From the NCBI GenBank assembly GCA_026225945.1, contig JAMJFZ010000239.1, positions 30,518,501 through 30,582,500 on the forward strand: DNA of 64,000 nt. The letters run 5' to 3'. Under the pieces are notes generated by a model. That model had not been told where the DNA came from, searched no databases, and was given only the letters and a program-made list of their open reading frames with translations. The stretch comes from Cricetomys ansorgei (lineage: Eukaryota > Chordata > Mammalia > Rodentia > Nesomyidae). Shown piece by piece: positions 59,604 to 64,000 of this stretch (within the stretch, counting starts at the first letter, position 1; every line of letters begins with the position of its first letter). The translations under genes and the position numbers were made by a program.

Positions 59604-59995
59604 TGTGGTGGTTTGAATAAGAACAGCTCCCATAGGCTCACATATTTGCTTAGTCATCGAGGAGTAGCACTATTTGAAAAGGATTAGGAGATGTGGCCTT
59701 GCTGGAGGAACCATGTCACGGGGGGTGGGCTTTGAGGTTTCAAAAGCCCACACCAGGCCCAGTATCTCTCTCTCTCTGTGTCTCTCTGTGTGTGTCTCTC
59801 TCTGTCTATCTCTCAGCCAGCAGATCAGGATGTTGCGCTCAGCTACTACTCTAGTGCAATGCATGCCACCATGCTCCCCACCATGATGAAAATGGACCTC
59901 TGAAACTATAAGAAGGTCCCAATTAAATGCTTTCTTTTATAAGAGCTGCCTTGGTCACAATGTCTCTTTACATCTATAGAACAGTGACTAAGACA
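59604..59995 (+). repeat. 5' LTR of the MaLR element
   Basis: Starts TGTGGTGGTT and ends ACTAAGACA, so TG...CA ends are intact; 392 bp. A TC/TG-rich microsatellite-like expansion (59766-59815) lies inside. Poly(A) signal region AATTAAATGCTTTC near the 3' end. Confidence 0.8.
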
Positions 59996-61258
59996 AAAGT
60001 CAGAACCAGGGACTGACCATGCTGCTTGCTGAAGGAATATGGAAGATTTTAGGACTTTGGATTAGAAAAGAAGTTGAATACTTTAAGTGGGGCTTAATGA
60101 GCCATACCAGTGGGAGGATGGAAGACAGTGATGCTGAGGGTGATTTGAACTGTGGGGAGCCTGGCTCAAGAGGACTCAGAGAAGAATAATATTAATAAGT
60201 GACCTAGAAACCATTCTAGTGATATTTTGGCAAATAATGTGGCTGCTTTCTGCCCTTGTCTGAAAAATCTGCCTGAGACTAAATTGAAGTTTTGCATTAA
60301 TGACCTTGGCAAAGGAGATTTCAAGACAGTCTAGTATTGACTCTGTCATGTGGTTATTATTGGTCACTCTTATGCAGATCTATAATGAAAAGGAGCAAGC
60401 AGAACAAGGAGAAATTAAAAAATGTACTTTTGGAGAAGAAATGGAGCACCAGGAAGTGTAATGAAGCTGTGTGCAGTGTTCAAGGAGATAAAAAAGAAAA
60501 GCCTGATGCTCTTCTGATGACCTCAGGACAAGACCCTATCCAGCTCAACTTCCACCTTGTGAAAATCAATTAAAGAAAACCTTAAGCAGTGAAGGAAACC
60601 ATCAGAAAGAGAAAGCAGGTGCAGATGTAATTGAAGCTGCGTAATGAGCAAGTTCCAGCCCCAGCAAGCAGCAGAACTTGGCAGTTTCAGCCACGTGGTT
60701 CTGGCTTTAGAGTAAAGGATACAAGAAAGGTGTTGCAGAATCTTTCCCAACGCTTAGAAAGTCACTGTGGACAGGCATAATTGCCTTGGAGACCCCAAAA
60801 TGTTGGAAATTCCAGACCATGGGATACCTTCCAAGAAGAGCGGCTAACAGGGTGTAGAACCAGGCCAAGAGAGAGAAATATGCTGTAGTCAACAAAGCTG
60901 AAAAGAGTTGGAGATCTGAAGAGCACTTTGACATCAGACCTGAAGATCTGCAGAGTTTGGAGTTTGGCCTGCTGGTTTTCAGTCTTGCTTTCGTCCAATA
61001 TTTCCTATGTTCCTTTTCCCTACTACTGGAATACTGATATATATTATGTATCTTTGTATATTAGAAGTATGTGATCGGCTTTTTGATGCTGATTTTACGA
61101 GGGATTGATTCACCAGTTAAGAGATTGCTGTGAGTCTCAGAAGAGACTTTGGACTTTAAACAGTGTTGAGATTGTGATAGACTAGTGGTACTTTTGAAGT
61201 TGGACTGAAAGCATTTTGCAATATATGTCTTCAAGTTTATGGGGGCCAGGGAGTGGAA

Positions 61259-61601
61259 TGTAACGGTTTGAATAAGAATGGCCTTCATAAGCTCATATAT
61301 TTGAATGTTTAGTCACCAAGGAGTGGCACTGTTTGGAAAGGATTAGAAGGTGTAGCCTTGGAGGAAGTGTGTCACTGGAGGTTGGCTTTGAGGTTTCAAA
61401 AAGCCCACACCAGGCCAAGGCCCAGTGTCTCTCTCTCTCAACCAGCAGAGCAGGATGTACTCTCCCTCAGCTACTTCTCTAGCACCATGTGTGACAGTGG
61501 GCTAAGCCTCTGAAACTGTGAGCAAGACCTCAATTAAATGCTTTCTAAGAGTTGCCTTGATCATGATGTCTCTTCACAGAAATGCAACAGTGACTATGAC
61601 G
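61259..61601 (+). repeat. 3' LTR of the MaLR element
   Basis: Starts TGTAACGGTT and ends CTATGACG, with the terminal CA mutated. About 50 bp shorter than the 5' LTR, largely because the TC-rich stretch and the segment around CCACCATGCTCCC are missing. The many differences between the LTRs indicate an old insertion. Confidence 0.8.
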
Positions 61602-61639
61602 GTTGCAGAGTAATAAACTGTTTAAAAAAGAAAACGCCC

Positions 61640-61669
61640 ATAAATAAATAAATAAATAAATAAATAAAT
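61640..61669. repeat. (AAAT)n microsatellite
   Basis: Seven AAAT units between the MaLR element and a B1. Confidence 0.9.
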
Positions 61670-61736
61670 GGGTTCCAGCACAGCCAGAGTTAAAACTGAA
61701 AACCCCTGTGGGGGTTGCGGAGGGGCGCACCTAAAG

Positions 61737-61835
61737 CCCAGCATGGTAGCACATGCCTTTAATCCCAGCATTCCAGAGGCAGAAGCAGGTGGATCTCTGT
61801 GACAGAGCAAGCCTGGTCTACATAATAAGATGCAA
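61737..61835 (+). repeat. B1 SINE (truncated)
   Basis: CCCAGCATGGTAGCACATGC, CTTTAATCCCAGCATTCC, GAAGCAGGTGGATCTCTGTG. Confidence 0.85.
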
Positions 61836-62060
61836 GTGTGAATGTCAGTCTGGAGAGCAGGTGCTGGCGTTTCCAGATCCTTGTGTACAGGAAGAGATGC
61901 AGAGGGGCCTGTAGATGTGTCATACCTGCCCTGTGCCCTGTCTTCAAGATACCTGAGAGAGGAAGAGTGAGGTGAGGGGTTCCCCGCTATGTCTATTATG
62001 AGACATTAACACAGTGCCCGCCTCCCCCAGGTATGGTGGTGTTTCCAGCTTCTGAATGAG

Positions 62061-62193
62061 GCTTTGATCCAATCTGAACCAGTTTGATCTAGTTCGATCC
62101 AGTTTGAACCAGTTTAATCTGGTTTGATCCTGTTTGTTCTGGTCTACTTGAGCCTGTTTGAACAGGTTTGATCTGGTTTAATTTGGATTGAAC
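62061..62193. repeat. Minisatellite with a 10-bp unit
   Basis: Thirteen or so 10-bp units of the form CAGTTTGATC/CTGTTTGAAC (AGTTTGATCT, AGTTCGATCC, AGTTTGAACC, GGTTTGATCC). The period is almost exactly 10, with substitutions rather than indels. Confidence 0.85.
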
Positions 62194-62417
62194 AGAAGAC
62201 CAAATAACTTACCAAGAACTCTTTCTCAAAAGATATGTCATTATCTGGTCTTGCCTTAGATCCCTACTATCTACACTGTGATTCTTCCACTGGGACTTAC
62301 TACCATGTTCATCTATGTTTTTTGTTCTTTTGGGTTTGGCTTTTTTTGTTTGTTTGTTTTTATTTGTTTGAGGGGTTTTTTTGTTTTATTTTTTGTTGTT
62401 GTTGTTGTTTTTGTTTG

Positions 62418-62548
62418 TTTGTTTGTTATAACTCTGGATGTCCTGGAACTCACTCTGTAGACCAGGTTGGCCTCCAACTCACAGAGATCCCCCCACCTCT
62501 GTCTCCCTAGTTCCGGGATTAAATGTGTGTACCACCATTGCCCGGCCC
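62418..62548 (-). repeat. B1 SINE
   Basis: Reverse B1 preceded by a TTG/TTTG-rich stretch: CTCTGGATGTCCTGGAACTC, GTAGACCAGGTTGGCCTCCA, CCGGGATTAAATGTGTGTAC. Confidence 0.9.
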
Positions 62549-62549
62549 A

Positions 62550-64000
62550 TGTTTTAACACCACCCACATGCCCAATACCTCTGAATTCGAGTATGCATGA
62601 GACCTGAGAGGCAGAGATGCTCGAATCACAGACTGGGCCTCAGGCTGTCTTTCAGATCTAACTGGTTCCCATGCCACTTCCCACTAAAGCTGAAGCAAGT
62701 TCTGAGTGTGGATTCAAAGTGCTCGGCACCAGCTATGTGTTAAGAGACACAGGATGCTCCGAATTCCCCTTTTTGTTGGGGGGATGTTGTGGACAGAGCA
62801 TAGCCTTGACATAAGCACCACAGAACAGCCGATCCGGGGTCACAGGAGTCAGCAGCTGTCCACCATTGTTCTCTCTTGAAGGGACATCTGAGCAATGAGC
62901 CACCAAGACTACTACACAGCCCGTCCTCAAGTCTGTGTGAGTTTTAGAAAGCAATTTCAAACAAAAATAATCATTTGCCAAGTGAAGGGAACATGTGAAA
63001 CCCAAGAGATAAGAAGGCTAAAGCATGATGAAGACAAGGAAGAGAAATGTGGACTTTTTATCAGCCTGAAGAGCCCTATGTGGGCTGTGAGGTGTGATGA
63101 GGAGACAATCAGTTGGGGCCATAACACACCCCTTGTCATGCAGCTGGAGGACAGCTTCCTTTCTTTATGCTTGCCCAGTGCTTCAGATCTCATCCCAAAG
63201 CTCTTGGAACCATTCAGTCCTCATTTATAATTTACATTTCTTTTACTGCCTAATAACTGATTTTTTTCCTTTCCTTCAGCTCTGAGTCAATTAACCGACT
63301 TACTCCTGAGTTGCACTTTCCACAGTATCGTATGCCTCCCTTCTCTGGTCAAGCTGCTTTAGGAAAGGTTTATCACATGAATTTTCACTGATTTTAGTCT
63401 TAATGCCAACACTCCCAGATACACTTCTCTATTCCCTTACCAACCCCAAGTTATTGTATTTCAAACCCTGAATTGCCTTTCCGAATATCTTCAGAACCAG
63501 CTCTGTGATCTTACATGCTGTGAGTGAGAAACAAGGCAAGGTCAGGTCTAATCTTCCCCTTTTCCCAGTAGGTCTCTTTCCCCACAATCTCAGACATGGA
63601 TTCCTCTCATTCCTTGCTTGGTAGGGTGTCTCAGGAGTTCATTCCACTGCAGGGGCTGGGAGGATGAACTCTGCTATATCCAAAAGCTAAACAATGCACC
63701 ATGGTTCCCCGAAACAGGTTCAACCATAGCAATCCACAAGATCACTCTGCTCTCTGCAATCTTAGGGTAGCATGGCTCTTGCTGGCTACTCAAAGCTGTT
63801 TCTTGTATGCTCTTATTCTTTTTCTTTTTATCTCCTGTGTCTTCAGAGATATTTTCCAAAGACCTTAAGATCCAAGTCTGAGCCATATATACATCTCAAA
63901 ATCTAAGGCAGACAGCGCAGATACACATAATACATATACATTTTACACTTTGATTCAGATCTTCATATTTTTGTCCATTTGCTTGTTTGAGGTGGGGTCT
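62550..64000. other. Unique noncoding DNA at the window edge
   Basis: No JPH1 exon or CpG island. The last 30 bp (GTTTGAGGTGGGGTCT) may begin another reverse B1, cut by the window end. Confidence 0.5.

Larger units (their letters stand above)
59604..61601 (+). mobile_element. Near-complete MaLR retroelement (ORR1-like), LTR-internal-LTR
   Basis: Two copies of the same LTR in direct orientation flank a 1263-bp noncoding internal region. A purine-rich tract (61241-61258, GGGGGCCAGGGAGTGGAA) directly precedes the 3' LTR. The flanks carry a near-perfect 5-bp duplication (GTTAC at 59599-59603, GTTGC at 61602-61606). LTR sequence (TGGTTTGAATAAGAA, GTGTGTCACTGG, CTCTGAAACTGTGAGC, AATTAAATGCTTTC, final ACTAAGACA) is of the rodent ERVL-MaLR/ORR1 type. 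No coding capacity, as normal for MaLRs. Confidence 0.8.

Noticed and set aside
60337..60573. 78-codon frame rich in lysine
   Set aside because: Falls inside the MaLR internal region, which is noncoding by family.
62895..63230. 111-codon plus-strand frame as a possible upstream gene exon
   Set aside because: No similarity to JPH1 (no MORN-type repeats) or any family I know; no CpG island nearby.

Overview
The window is nuclear DNA from a muroid rodent. The evidence is a dense mix of B1, B2, B3, B4 and ID SINEs, MaLR-type LTRs, older mammal-wide relics (MIR, L2, MER5, old L1) and long microsatellites. Intron/exon structure is typical of vertebrates. The exact species cannot be fixed from the sequence alone. 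There are no bacterial, phage or CRISPR features, and almost all short open frames are chance frames in repeats or unique noncoding DNA.

The only protein-coding gene I can support is Gdap1 (ganglioside-induced differentiation-associated protein 1), on the minus strand. Its whole coding region is present: six exons between 41426 (ATG) and 26887 (end of stop). All splice junctions are GT-AG with matching phases, and the joined reading frame is 358 codons, the usual length for the family. The protein is a GST-fold, tail-anchored outer mitochondrial membrane protein. A CpG island covers exon 1 and the start of intron 1. A ZNF143/Staf-type promoter element lies about 125-140 bp upstream of the ATG, and an NRSE-like element with shortened spacing lies just inside intron 1. 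The 3' UTR probably runs to about 24170, where two AATAAA signals sit beside a SINE fragment.

Layout. 1-24.1 kb: downstream flank with SINEs, LTR-like repeats, an ERVL pol relic (about 11.6-12.1 kb), an old L1 relic (21.3-22.2 kb), a 285-bp homopurine tract (7.5 kb) and a compound GT/GATA microsatellite (19.6 kb). 24.1-41.6 kb: Gdap1. 41.6-64 kb: upstream flank, with an approximately 20-bp-unit minisatellite (42.86-43.65 kb), further SINEs and old repeats, a U6 snRNA chimeric retropseudogene inserted in a SINE (59.3 kb), a nearly complete MaLR element with both LTRs (59.6-61.6 kb) and a 10-bp-unit minisatellite (62.06 kb). In human the neighbouring gene JPH1 lies head-to-head upstream of GDAP1; no JPH1 exon is recognisable up to the window edge, so it should lie beyond 64 kb.

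I found no new coding system. The most interesting items are the U6/unknown-RNA chimeric insertion, the regulatory motifs around the Gdap1 promoter, a palindromic pair of forkhead-like motifs at 9.1 kb, and the minisatellite upstream of the gene. Repeat family names come from recognition by eye and should be confirmed with RepeatMasker.
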